The position numbers and the translations under genes are program-made. DNA of 64,000 bases from Microbacterium oleivorans. GTDB taxonomy: Bacteria > Actinomycetota > Actinomycetes > Actinomycetales > Microbacteriaceae. Below, piece by piece: positions 24,901 to 33,026 of this stretch. Within the stretch, counting starts at the first letter, position 1, and each line of letters starts with the position of its first letter. The DNA lies in NCBI RefSeq assembly GCF_023715745.1, contig NZ_JAMBOV010000002.1, positions 372,001 to 436,000 on the forward strand. The letters are read 5' to 3'. A model generated the notes under the pieces. It was not told the DNA's origin, searched no databases, and saw only the letters and a list, made by a program, of their open reading frames with translations.

Positions 24901-25862
24901 CTGTAGCGCGAGATGCGCGCCGTGCCGGTGTCGACGACGTAGCGGATGCCGGGGACCGTCAGACTCGTCTCGGCGACGTTCGTGGCGAGGATGACGCGGC
25001 GCCTCACGCCCGCGACCGAGGACGGCTCGAAGACGCGGTGCTGCTCGGCGGACGAGAGCCGGCCGAACAGGGGCAGCACCTCGGTGGGGCGGGCGTCCTT
25101 CGCGTACAGGCCGCGGACGGCATCCATCGCGTCGCGGATCTCGGCCTCGCCGGGAAGGAAGACGAGCACGTCGCCGTCGGGCTCGCGGTCGAGTTCTCGG
25201 AGTGCGGCGAGGAGCCCGTCGACGTCGTCCTCGGACTCGGTGTCGTGCGGGCGGTAGCGGATCTCGACGGGGTAGGTGCGGCCCGAGACCTCGATGATCG
25301 GCGCAGGCACGCGCTCGCTGTCCGCGCCCGGCGCCGCGAAGTGCGCCGCGAAGCTCTCGGGATCGATCGTCGCCGAGGTGATGATCACCTTCAGGTCGGG
25401 ACGCTCGGGCAGGATGCGGGCGAGGTAGCCCAGCAGGAAGTCCACGTTGAGCGACCGCTCGTGGGCCTCGTCGACGATGATGGTGTCGTAGCGGCGCAGC
25501 AGCCGGTCGCGGTGGATCTCGTTGAGGAGGATGCCGTCGGTCATCAGCGTGACCTGCGTGGCCTCGGTCACCTCGTCGGTGAAGCGGACCTTGTAGCCGA
25601 TCGCGCCGCCGAGCGGCACCTGCACCTCGTGGGCGAGGCGCTCGGCGATGGAGCGGGCGGCGATGCGCCGCGGCTGGGTGTGCGCGATGCCGGTGCGGCC
25701 CAGTTCGAGGCACATCTTGGGCAGCTGTGTCGTCTTGCCCGAACCGGTGGCACCGGCGACGATGACGACCTGATGCTCCGCGATGGCGCGCGCGATCTCG
25801 TCCCGTGCGGCGCTGACGGGCAGCTCCGGGGGATACGAGATGACGGGGACGGGTGCGGACAC
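21984..25862 (-). CDS. hrpA: ATP-dependent RNA helicase HrpA
   Basis: A 1292-residue DEAH-box helicase close to E. coli HrpA in length. Motifs are GATGSGKT at 37-44, DEAH at 131-134, SAT at 163-165 and QRSGRAGR at 341-348. The winged-helix/ratchet region follows, then the long HrpA-specific C-terminal region (DUF3418-like) from about residue 700 to the end. HrpA unwinds structured RNA and acts on stalled or colliding ribosomes. The frame is open to 26606 upstream, but that part overlaps the FHA gene. GTG at 25862 is preferred because TAGCAT lies eight bases upstream and the protein then begins with a normal helicase N-terminus. Confidence 0.92.
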   Translation of the reverse strand: MSAPVPVISYPPELPVSAARDEIARAIAEHQVVIVAGATGSGKTTQLPKMCLELGRTGIAHTQPRRIAARSIAERLAHEVQVPLGGAIGYKVRFTDEVTEATQVTLMTDGILLNEIHRDRLLRRYDTIIVDEAHERSLNVDFLLGYLARILPERPDLKVIITSATIDPESFAAHFAAPGADSERVPAPIIEVSGRTYPVEIRYRPHDTESEDDVDGLLAALRELDREPDGDVLVFLPGEAEIRDAMDAVRGLYAKDARPTEVLPLFGRLSSAEQHRVFEPSSVAGVRRRVILATNVAETSLTVPGIRYVVDTGTARISRYSVRSKIQRLPIEAISQASAQQRSGRAGRTSAGIAIRLYGEDDFAARPEFTEPEILRTSLASVILQMLSLGFGDVTEFPFLTKPDSRGVKAAVELLTELRAVAGRTGALRLTGLGRRIARLPIDPRFARMLLEAEKLGVSRDVLAIVAGLSIQDVRERPEERREEADRLHARFVDPTSDFLTLLNLWNHLREQQRELGSSAFRRLCRSEHLNYVRVREWFDVHRQLSTLSRSGSPKDTPRQPAGAADPDALHRAILSGLLSHIGILDTRSVTTDPAKKNARKPLPQYRGARGASFAVFPGSGLRKASPDAVMAAELVETSRLFGRTVAAIDPAWAEDLAGDLAHRSLSDPHWSKDAGAAVAAEKVTLFGVELIPRRRVQLARRDRDLARELFLRHALVEGEWNSQHLDKRLTAFERRNGELRRQLERIEERERRRDILVGDEAVYAFYDTRVPHDVFDVRSFEAWWRETQPRTPKLLDMTEADLLGEAARTDERDFPARWRQGDQVLSVAYRFEPGAPDDGVSIVVPLALLAQLRPDGFDWQVPGMRDELVTALIKALPKAIRRHVVPAADWAATLGDELRGSGPEDTDGLPASSLRAALAARIQRVAHQPVTERDFDLDRVPAHLTVSFRAVDQRGRTVASSRDLRALQDRLAGRARESVARSLTPTKGPAPSASPSAAVAAASAPIERTGITTWDVGDLPAVVDTKVAGGVVRGYPALVDTKDAVSLRIEAAAERAAELTRAGVRRLLLLAVPSPTAYVMDHLTSPEKLALAASPYPSAKALIEDARVAVADAVMGETVIRTVAGFEAARDAFSRRIVDELFQTVSLAARILTLQRDVERAVKNQNSMTLLAALGDVKGQLAALIHPGFLSRTGTDRLAHLPRYLQGAKERVDTLADNPGRDRQRMTEYERAAALYADAGGTLPLPSGAPAHLAHARWLLEEFRISLFAQRLGTAEPVSLQRISKALAERG

Positions 25863-25870
25863 AGCCTTCG

Positions 25871-25876
25871 ATGCTA
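25871..25876 (-). promoter_or_regulatory. -10 box of hrpA
   Basis: TAGCAT on the minus strand, eight bases before the GTG at 25862. It lies in the 65-base gap after the end of the FHA-kinase operon. Confidence 0.4.
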
Positions 25877-25927
25877 TCGCGCGGCCGGATGCCGGCGGTC
25901 GCCGCCCGCCCGTCCGCGGACCGGCGG

Positions 25928-26674
25928 TCAGCGGTCGGCGGTCTGCGGGGCGTCGAGGAGGGGCAGGTCCGCAGCCGTCACGAGGCGCGAGAGCACGGCG
26001 TGCTCGACCAGCCGCGCGCGGCGATTGGTGGCGAGCTTGCCGGCGCCGCCGCGGAGGCCCTGGACGCCTTCGCGGTCGAACTTGTCGCACACGTTGTCGA
26101 GCTTGCGGTTGAAGGTCGTGAGCGGCCACCCCAGGCGCTCCGCCGCCTTCGCGGACGAGGGGATCTGACTGGATCCCATCATCCCGCCGCGCAGGATCGG
26201 TTCGCACAGTGCGATCAGCAGCAGGCGCTGGCTCGCCGTCATCGGGACCGCGCCGATCGTCGTGCCCCCGTCGGTGCTGTCGCCCTCGAGGGCCGAGATC
26301 CTGCCGGTGAACCGGGCGGAGCCGTTGCGGATCGTGAACTCGTACGTGTAGGCGCCCGCGGTGAACATGACGACGAGCTCGGGGAAGACCAGAGGCACCC
26401 GTGTCCCGGGACCGAGCATCGCCTGGTACGCACCGTCGGCGGTGGCGAGGGCGACCGAGATCGATCGTCCCGTGTTGGTCAGCCACCACATCCCCTGCGA
26501 GGACTCGATCTCGAGGAGCCGCCGGTGCAGGTAGGGGTTCGTGTCGATCACGAGGTCCGCATCGCGACCGATCGAGAACGTCTCGCCCGGCGTGGGATGG
26601 AACCAATCCCCGCAGAATTCGATGCCGAGCTCGGCGGCCTCCGTCTCGGCCGTCATCTCGATGTCCTCCGTCAT
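25928..26674 (-). CDS. FHA-domain protein with C-terminal helix-turn-helix
   Basis: A 248-residue protein, last of the ten-gene kinase/MoxR operon. Residues of about 20-115 form an FHA-like phosphothreonine-binding domain (FSIGRDADLVIDTNPYLHRR, WWLTNTGRSI). The C-terminal half (about 130-230) looks like a DNA-binding domain: MTASQRLLLIALCEPILRG, then SSAKAAERLGWPLTTFNRKL and VCDKFDREGVQGLRG. This pairing suggests a transcription factor whose activity depends on binding a phosphorylated partner, presumably made by the kinase at 40027-41181. ATG at 26674 overlaps the previous stop by four bases and has AGGGGGGA upstream. Confidence 0.7.
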   Translation of the reverse strand: MTEDIEMTAETEAAELGIEFCGDWFHPTPGETFSIGRDADLVIDTNPYLHRRLLEIESSQGMWWLTNTGRSISVALATADGAYQAMLGPGTRVPLVFPELVVMFTAGAYTYEFTIRNGSARFTGRISALEGDSTDGGTTIGAVPMTASQRLLLIALCEPILRGGMMGSSQIPSSAKAAERLGWPLTTFNRKLDNVCDKFDREGVQGLRGGAGKLATNRRARLVEHAVLSRLVTAADLPLLDAPQTADR

Positions 26675-27159
26675 CCGATTCCCCCCTGAACGATCACGAC
26701 GATGCCCCACACGGCGGCGGCGACGATCGCCGTCCCTGCGAGGGCGACAAGCAGCAGGATGCCTCCGTGGGTCCGCCTCGGCGGCGCGGACGGCGTGAGC
26801 GGCGGCGCCGCGATGTCCGTCCGCACGATGGCGGGGCCCGTTTCGACGCGACGGGGCCCATAGACGGACTGGGACACGAGCGTGCCCGGCGCCGAGGCCG
26901 TCCGCGGGGTGTCCGCCCGCCCGTGCGCGATGGCGGTGCCCCCGGTGGTGGGCCGGGGCACGAGCGGCCTCGCCGTCGCGCGGGTCGGGTCGTCCGTGCG
27001 CCGATCGGCGATCAGCGTCTCGTCCTCGGAACCGGCCGTCGGGTCGGGAGCGGAGCCGGTGCGGCGGGCCACGATGCGCGTCGCCTCCTCGCGATCCGCA
27101 CGCAGCTCGCGGCGTGTGCGGGGCGCGTGACGGCTCTGGTCGTCCAGCGGGTCAGTCAT
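26671..27159 (-). CDS. Single-pass membrane protein with disordered cytoplasmic region
   Basis: A 162-residue protein. The first 125 residues are polar and rich in Arg, Thr, Pro and Asp (RTRRELRADREEATRIVARR), with many Thr in acidic or Arg-rich settings (EDETLIADRRTDDPTRAT). A single hydrophobic helix follows (GILLLVALAGTAIVAAAVWG). The disordered, Thr-rich stretch would be a plausible substrate for the operon's Ser/Thr kinase and a ligand for its FHA proteins; this is inference. It overlaps the PP2C gene by eight bases and the FHA-HTH gene by four. No family is recognised. Confidence 0.6.
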   Translation of the reverse strand: MTDPLDDQSRHAPRTRRELRADREEATRIVARRTGSAPDPTAGSEDETLIADRRTDDPTRATARPLVPRPTTGGTAIAHGRADTPRTASAPGTLVSQSVYGPRRVETGPAIVRTDIAAPPLTPSAPPRRTHGGILLLVALAGTAIVAAAVWGIVVIVQGGIG

Positions 27160-27997
27160 GGCGTCTCCGTCGCGACGGCACGGTCTCCACCTCGATCGTG
27201 CCGGTCGCGGGCTCGCTCGTGACGAGCCCGCCCGTCGTGTCCTCGAGACGGGGGTGGATGCCGCCGCCCACCACGTCGACGACGATCGCCGTCACGTTGT
27301 CACGTCCGCCGTGAGCCAGGGCCTGGGCGACGAGCGCACCGGTCGTCTGCGCCGGCGATGCACCGCTCAGGAGTCCCGCCCGGATGGCCTCGTCCGTGAT
27401 CTCCCCGGACAGGCCGTCGGAGCAGACGAGGAGGCGCTCGCCGGTGACCACCGGCAGCAGCCAGAAGTCGGCCGGACTGCGCTCGCCGCCGACGGCGCGC
27501 GTGATGACGTTGCGCCCTTCGAACGAGGACATGTCCTCGCGTGCGAGGCGCCCGGCATCCACCATCTCCTGCGCGATGGAGTGATCGATCGTCAGCTGTT
27601 CCAGCCGCTCCGCGATCAGGCGGTAGACGCGGGAATCGCCGATGTTGACGACGAGCCACCGCTGCTCGCCGTCGTGCTGCACCGCGACGATGCCGGTGAG
27701 GGTCGAGCCGGCGCCGCGGGTCGTGCCGCGCGCAATGACCCCGACGGCGCGATGGGCGGCGTGAACCGCCTCGGCGACCTCCTCCGGCGCGACGTCGCTG
27801 CGTCCCACGAACCCACGGAATGCGTCGACCACGGCCGCGGCCGCACGGTCGCCGGCCTCATGACCGCCCATGCCGTCGGCCACGATGAAGACCGGGTAGC
27901 TCGCGAGGTGTGCGTCCTCGTTCACCCGACGTCGCAGGCCGGTGTCGGTGAGTGCGCCGCTGATGACGTCGACGTGCGGCGACCGATCAGAAGTCAT
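27152..27997 (-). CDS. PP2C-family Ser/Thr phosphoprotein phosphatase
   Basis: A 281-residue phosphatase with all PP2C metal motifs: NEDAH at 26-30, VADGMGGHEAGD with Asp41, NIGDSRVYR near 118-126, CSDGLSG with Asp194, and GGRDNVTAIVVD with Asp233. These acidic residues bind the two Mn/Mg ions. It is soluble and without a membrane anchor. It would reverse phosphorylation by the kinase at 40027-41181; kinase-phosphatase pairs in one operon are the usual actinobacterial arrangement. The start overlaps the upstream membrane-FHA gene by four bases. Confidence 0.9.
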   Translation of the reverse strand: MTSDRSPHVDVISGALTDTGLRRRVNEDAHLASYPVFIVADGMGGHEAGDRAAAAVVDAFRGFVGRSDVAPEEVAEAVHAAHRAVGVIARGTTRGAGSTLTGIVAVQHDGEQRWLVVNIGDSRVYRLIAERLEQLTIDHSIAQEMVDAGRLAREDMSSFEGRNVITRAVGGERSPADFWLLPVVTGERLLVCSDGLSGEITDEAIRAGLLSGASPAQTTGALVAQALAHGGRDNVTAIVVDVVGGGIHPRLEDTTGGLVTSEPATGTIEVETVPSRRRRHD

Positions 27998-29142
27998 CTC
28001 GCCCCCGTGTCGAGGAACAGCTCCGCGTCGCCGAGGAGGAACCGGCCCGCGAGGGCGACCGCCGTGCCCACCGCGATCTCGCTGTCGCCGTCGCCGACGA
28101 TCACGCCGTTCGTCGACGAGAGGTCGGTGATGCTCCACCCTCCGGCGTCGCGGCGGAGCAGTGCGTGGGTCTTCGAGATCGTCTTCGTGGGGTCGTCGAC
28201 CGCGACGGCATGGGCACCGGGGGCCTCGGCCGGCGGACTCGGGTTCCGCCCGAGGACGACGAGATCGCCGGCGAGCGCGACCGTCTGCCCGTTCGGAAGG
28301 CGCAGCGACGCGGCCGGGCGTCGGTGCGCGGCGATGACCGTCTGCTCCTCGACCTCGGTGCCGGTCGGCCAGGACGCGGCGGGGGCCGCGGGCGGCGCGG
28401 CGGGCGTGGCGGGTGCGAGCGACGGCGGCGACCAGGCCGGGGCGGGGGAGGCTGCCGGGGAGGGGGCCGAGGCGGGTGGGGCGAACGCGGCCGTGTCCGC
28501 CGGGGCCGATGCCGCCGAGCGCGCGGGCCGCGGGTCGTCGGCGAACGGTGTCGGCGGCAGGCCGGGGCGTGACAGCCCCCGCCAGCGCGCCGATCCCCAG
28601 CCGATGACGGAGGCCCAGACGGGGAGGAGTGCGACCCCGAGCAGGACGAACCCGGCGCCACGCTCGAAACCGCGGTTCAACGGTCCCATCATCCGGAGGA
28701 GGAGGACGACGGCGGCCGCGAGGAAGACGAGGAGGAGGAGGATCGGGACGAGCGTCGCGCCCAGGAGTGCGCCCGCGGCGTCGCCGCCGGAGCCGCCGAA
28801 GGCGGCGTTCTGCGCGGACGCCACGAACAACGCGTTGGTGACCGAGGCCAGGACGGCGGTGAGGAGGCCGCCGCCGATCAGCACGACCGCCCACCACCCC
28901 TTCATCCCGGCCACCTCGAACAGGATCCAGAGGTTGAGGACCGGAACCCACGCGCGGGAGGCGGGGCGGTCGACCTTGCGGAAGACCGCGCCGAGCGCCA
29001 GAGCCGTCCACACGTAGAGGCCGGCGGCCAGGATCAGCTGCACGACGGCGAACACGAGCGCGGCGACGGCGACGCCGGCCGCGGCCCCGGCCGCCTCTGC
29101 GACCTCCGCCGCGACAGGGACCTCCGTGATCACGCTCTGCAT
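27994..29142 (-). CDS. Membrane protein with C-terminal FHA domain
   Basis: A 382-residue protein. The N-terminal 190 residues contain about four to five membrane helices with a conserved-looking VPVLNLWILFEVAGMKGWWA segment, similar to DUF5684-type proteins. A Pro/Ala-rich linker covers about 200-270. The C-terminal 100 residues are a clear FHA domain (LVVLGRNPSPP, ISKTHALLRRD, ITDLSSTNGVIVG). The FHA domain should recruit phosphothreonine proteins to the membrane. ATG at 29142 has GGAGGA eight bases upstream. It starts 48 bases after the transglutaminase-like gene, one of the two junctions in the operon without overlap. Confidence 0.82.
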   Translation of the reverse strand: MQSVITEVPVAAEVAEAAGAAAGVAVAALVFAVVQLILAAGLYVWTALALGAVFRKVDRPASRAWVPVLNLWILFEVAGMKGWWAVVLIGGGLLTAVLASVTNALFVASAQNAAFGGSGGDAAGALLGATLVPILLLLVFLAAAVVLLLRMMGPLNRGFERGAGFVLLGVALLPVWASVIGWGSARWRGLSRPGLPPTPFADDPRPARSAASAPADTAAFAPPASAPSPAASPAPAWSPPSLAPATPAAPPAAPAASWPTGTEVEEQTVIAAHRRPAASLRLPNGQTVALAGDLVVLGRNPSPPAEAPGAHAVAVDDPTKTISKTHALLRRDAGGWSITDLSSTNGVIVGDGDSEIAVGTAVALAGRFLLGDAELFLDTGAR

Positions 29143-29190
29143 CTGTGCTCGTCCTCCGTCATCGATTCCGTCGATCCCGCACCGCACACC

Positions 29191-31680
29191 CTATCGGCGC
29201 CCCGCGCGTCGGCGCGGCACCAGGGAGCGCAGCGACAGCCGCGCCCGCAGCCGCGCCCACCAGCCCTTCTCCGCGGCGAAGCGCGCGCGCTCGGCGGCCA
29301 CGATCCGCCAGAACTCGTCGTTCTCGGCCGCGCTCGGTGGAGCGACGTCGAAGGCGGACCGGTCCGCCCAGGTCGCCAGACGCACACCGGCCGCGTCCTC
29401 AGCGCCGCCGGCGAACAGGCGCGCCAGCTCCCGACGCGTCAGGTGCGCGGGCGCCGTGTAGCCGTGGTCGACCGCCGTGTCGACGTACTCCTCCCACCCG
29501 CCGGTGAACCGCGCCGCGACGTCGCCGCGCCGTCGGCCACGGCGGCGGAGGGCCTTGACGGTCAGGATCGTCACGAGGGGGCCGACGAGCACGACGAGCG
29601 CGAGGAGCGAGACGCCGCCGATCCGCAGCGCGGTCCACAGCGCCGTCAGATCGGCCTCCTGCGGGGTGGACTCGGGTTCGCTGCGCTCGCCGTCGGCGGG
29701 CGAGGCGTCGGCGGGGAGCACGGGCTCGGCCTCGTCCCGGCGCACCTGTGTCGGGTTCTCGGGGTCGCGGCGCTGCTCGAGATCAGGGGAGGGGAAGCTC
29801 TCGTGTTGGGGGGTCACGTCGGCGGGGACCCATCGCCCGGCCGCATCCGCCACCTCGACCCAGGCCGCGAGATCGCCGCCGCGGCAGACACCGTCCTCGC
29901 ACACGGGCAGTCCCTCGGGGGAGGCGAGTCGGGTTCCGACCACGACGCGGGCGTCGAACCCGAGCTGGTCGGCGATGAGCATGGCCGCGACGGCGAACTG
30001 CTCGTCGTCGCCGACGGCGGCCACGAGGTCGGCGTCGGAGCCGTCCGGCGAGCTCGACTCACGCTCGATCAGCTGCGTGAAGAGCGCGCCGATGCGATCG
30101 GTGGAGTGGCCGGCGCGGGATGGCTGGAATCCCGCCTCCCCGAGGTCTCGCAACCAGGCCGGCGCATCGCCGCCCGGAAGGAGCAGCGCGTGGCTGAGAT
30201 ACCCCCGGCTCCGAAGTCGGTCGAGAAGCGTGTCGAGCGCCGCGCCGCCGGTTCCCGCGTTCTGCGTGTCCATCCACTCGGTCAGCGAGGCGGGCACGAC
30301 CTCGGCGGGCAGGGCGGGGCCGCTGCGTGACGGGGTGAGGGATGCCACCGGCTCGGCCTCCGCCGGAACCGACGCCACCAGGCGGTACGCGTCCCCGTCG
30401 GCGGGGGCCGGATCAGCGATGTCGATCGCGGCGCCCGTCGCGGCGTTGAGGAAGAAGCCGTCCGCGAGCTCGGCCGCCCGGGAGCCCTCGAACGACACGG
30501 CGCGCAGGTCGCCGACCGTGGGCACCCAGATTCCCGTGCCCGCCTGGATGCGGACGGACACCGCGACCTCGCCGGGCGCGTCGGCATCGAGTCGGGACGG
30601 GACGCGGGTGAAGGCCGTCGCCGGATCGGTGAGACCGGCGTCCGGGGCGACCGCGCGCACCGTGCGTCCGTCGTAGAAGGGAAGCGTGGCGACGCGCACC
30701 CGGTCGACGCCCTGCGCGGGCGAGACCGTGAACAGCGCCTCGTCGTACCGGTCGTCGTCGAAGGACGCCCGGTACGACGCGAGCGGGCTCGGCGCACGCT
30801 CGAGTTCGAGCACCGGCTCGACGACGCTGCGCGCCACCTCGCGCGGCCGGTCCGCCAGCGCCCATGGCCCCCACAGCGCGGCGACAGCGGTGGCGGCGAT
30901 CACCATCCCCGTCGCGGTCGTCACACGTGCGGTGAGGCCACGGCGACGACCGCGCGGACCTCGCGCCACCCCCGAGGCCGCGGCCGCGGTGGCCAGTGCC
31001 CGCCGGCGATCGTGGTCGGACCGCCACACCACCGCGACGAGGGCGGCCAGGACGGCGCCGACTCCGACGAGGGTCTCGGGCTGGACGGCGAGGGTGCCCA
31101 GGCGCAGCGGAGCGGACAGGGCGCGCGCGCCGAAGGCGACTCCGAAGGCGGTGGGGAGGAGGGCGACGAGGACCGCCGGCATCCACCATCTCCTGGCTCG
31201 CCAGGTGATCGACAGTGCGGCGACGGTGCAGCCGACGAAGACGAGGAGGGCAGGAGCGAGGGTCGCCTGGTACGAACCCAGCGGGAGTTCGAGGGTGAGC
31301 AGGTCCTTCCAGCCGGTCACGGGGGCTGTCGCGACGTCCACCAGCGCGCGCAGGGCGGCGTCGGGGGAGGCGAGCGAGCCCGTGGCGGCGACCGGGACAC
31401 CGATGGCGACGTAGACGGCGAGGGTGGCGAGGGCGACCCACCACGCCGACCAGCGCCACCGCGTGCCGAGGGCGGCGACGAGGTGACCGGCCGCGATCCC
31501 GGCGGTGAGCACGATGATCAGCGCAGTGCTGCGGTAGATCGGCCACGTGGCGACGGCGCCGACGGCGAGGACGAGATCGAGCACGAGCGCCTGGCCGAGC
31601 AGGAAGCCCGCACCCGACGGTGCCTGTGGGGGCCGACGAGCCGTCCGCCGAGCGCTCTGCTGCTCGATCGCGGCGCTCAC
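29191..31680 (-). CDS. Transglutaminase-like membrane protein lacking catalytic Cys and His
   Basis: An 829-residue protein. Two blocks of membrane helices (about 25-180 and 255-275) precede an extracellular region with a transglutaminase-core-like fold. One further helix (about 685-705) and a cytoplasmic tail follow, the layout of TgpA-type proteins. Active members have GYCEHFA, then DAHAW and a VDPT Asp. Here the first reads GDDEQFA, placing Asp559 at the Cys position. The second reads DLAAW, placing Ala605 at the His position. The last Asp (621) remains. It is therefore probably catalytically dead as a thiol enzyme. The operon (MoxR, DUF58, this protein) is the usual transglutaminase context. 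GTG at 31680 overlaps the DUF58 stop. Confidence 0.82.
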   Translation of the reverse strand: MSAAIEQQSARRTARRPPQAPSGAGFLLGQALVLDLVLAVGAVATWPIYRSTALIIVLTAGIAAGHLVAALGTRWRWSAWWVALATLAVYVAIGVPVAATGSLASPDAALRALVDVATAPVTGWKDLLTLELPLGSYQATLAPALLVFVGCTVAALSITWRARRWWMPAVLVALLPTAFGVAFGARALSAPLRLGTLAVQPETLVGVGAVLAALVAVVWRSDHDRRRALATAAAASGVARGPRGRRRGLTARVTTATGMVIAATAVAALWGPWALADRPREVARSVVEPVLELERAPSPLASYRASFDDDRYDEALFTVSPAQGVDRVRVATLPFYDGRTVRAVAPDAGLTDPATAFTRVPSRLDADAPGEVAVSVRIQAGTGIWVPTVGDLRAVSFEGSRAAELADGFFLNAATGAAIDIADPAPADGDAYRLVASVPAEAEPVASLTPSRSGPALPAEVVPASLTEWMDTQNAGTGGAALDTLLDRLRSRGYLSHALLLPGGDAPAWLRDLGEAGFQPSRAGHSTDRIGALFTQLIERESSSPDGSDADLVAAVGDDEQFAVAAMLIADQLGFDARVVVGTRLASPEGLPVCEDGVCRGGDLAAWVEVADAAGRWVPADVTPQHESFPSPDLEQRRDPENPTQVRRDEAEPVLPADASPADGERSEPESTPQEADLTALWTALRIGGVSLLALVVLVGPLVTILTVKALRRRGRRRGDVAARFTGGWEEYVDTAVDHGYTAPAHLTRRELARLFAGGAEDAAGVRLATWADRSAFDVAPPSAAENDEFWRIVAAERARFAAEKGWWARLRARLSLRSLVPRRRAGRR

Positions 31681-33026
31681 GACTGGGCGCCCTTCGCGAG
31701 GAGGTGGCGGAGGTCCTCGAGCAGTCCGATGGAGACGACCGCCATGCTCCCGAGCCGCCGGATGCCCGGCTCCGCCGTCGGTGCGCAGACCAGGGCGACG
31801 ACGGCCACCTCCGTCCCGAAGGCGAGCGCGGCGCTCTGCAGCTGCGACGGCGTGAGGGAGGATCCGCAGACGAGGAAGGCGATCGAGGCATCCGCGTGGC
31901 GCGCAGCCGAGAGGGACGCGACCTCGCGGAGGGGGCTCGGATTCACACCGCGGTCGATCCCGGCGAGGTCGTCGAGCAGGGTCCGTGTCGAGATCGTCGT
32001 GAGCGTGCGGAAGGTCCGCATCCGGCCGCGGGCGAACTCCGGGATCTCGGCACCGGCGACGACGTCGACGTCGCGTCCGTCGCGGATGCCGCGCACCCCG
32101 ATGGACGCAGCGGCGCTGACCGCGAGCTCGAACTCGTCGTCGTCGGCGAACTCGTCCTGTCCGCGCGCCAGCACCAGGATCATGCGGGAGCGGCGGGTCT
32201 CCTCGTATTGGCGCACCATCATCGCGCCGGTCTTGGCGGTCGACTTCCAGTGCACCTGACGGGGGGAGTCGCCCGGGACATAGGGGCGGAGCGCGTGGAA
32301 CGAGAAGTCGGCGTCGACGATCGTCCGGGACGGGCTGCCCTCGAGATCGCGGATGAGGCCGCTGGCGGTGCTCCGCAGCGGCGTCGTCACGGGGTGCACG
32401 TACAGCGTGTGGGTCTCCTGCCACGTCGCCTCGCGGGTGAGGATGCCGAGAGGATCTCCTCGGACCGTGCGGGCGGGACCGACGGTCACGATGCCGCGCC
32501 GCCGTGCGGGGATGGCGACCGTCTCGGCGATCTCGTGCCGTGGCCGCAGGAGCGGGACGTGGACGTCCACGAGGCCGTCGCCCACCGGGAGGTCGACCCG
32601 TCCGGGCAGCGCCGTACGGCGTCCGATGTTCGTGACGACGAGTCGCCCCTCGACGGTGGTCCCCGCGACGACACGGTCGTGCGCGAGGCGCAGTGCGACC
32701 TCGTACGCGCGGGCGCCGAACAGGAACGGGACCGACAGCAGGAGCAGGATCCCCGCCGCCGCGCCCGCGACGGCGAACTCGAGGAGGCCGAAGGTCACGC
32801 CCCCCACGAGGCCGACTGCCGCGACCGCGACGACGACCCAGCCCGCGGGCGACACCGTGTCGGCCACGGAGCGCACGATGCCGGTGACCGCTCCCCGCAG
32901 CCGGCGCCATCCCTGCAGACCGCGGACGGCGAGCACCGTGGTGCTCCGCTCGGCCACGAAGCCCGTGCGGATGTGCCCGGTCGCCGCCGACGTCCGGGTG
33001 AGGCGCGACTCCGTGGAAGAGCTCAC
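31677..33026 (-). CDS. DUF58-domain membrane protein
   Basis: A 449-residue protein. Two membrane helices lie near 60-105 (AGWVVVAVAAVGLVGG, then AAAGILLLLSVPFLFGA). A beta-rich segment follows, then the DUF58 core with RPYVPGDSPRQVHWKSTAKT near residue 245 and MVRQYEETRRS. This core resembles a von Willebrand A fold. DUF58 proteins are found almost always beside MoxR ATPases and are thought to be their partners in assembling or activating a complex. GTG at 33026 overlaps the moxR-like stop by four bases; its own stop overlaps the transglutaminase-like start by four. Confidence 0.88.
   Translation of the reverse strand: MSSSTESRLTRTSAATGHIRTGFVAERSTTVLAVRGLQGWRRLRGAVTGIVRSVADTVSPAGWVVVAVAAVGLVGGVTFGLLEFAVAGAAAGILLLLSVPFLFGARAYEVALRLAHDRVVAGTTVEGRLVVTNIGRRTALPGRVDLPVGDGLVDVHVPLLRPRHEIAETVAIPARRRGIVTVGPARTVRGDPLGILTREATWQETHTLYVHPVTTPLRSTASGLIRDLEGSPSRTIVDADFSFHALRPYVPGDSPRQVHWKSTAKTGAMMVRQYEETRRSRMILVLARGQDEFADDDEFELAVSAAASIGVRGIRDGRDVDVVAGAEIPEFARGRMRTFRTLTTISTRTLLDDLAGIDRGVNPSPLREVASLSAARHADASIAFLVCGSSLTPSQLQSAALAFGTEVAVVALVCAPTAEPGIRRLGSMAVVSIGLLEDLRHLLAKGAQS

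Noticed and set aside
25863..26606. Extension of hrpA upstream to 26606
   Set aside because: The extra 248 residues lie antisense in frame to the FHA-HTH gene, are Arg/Pro-rich, and lack any helicase feature.
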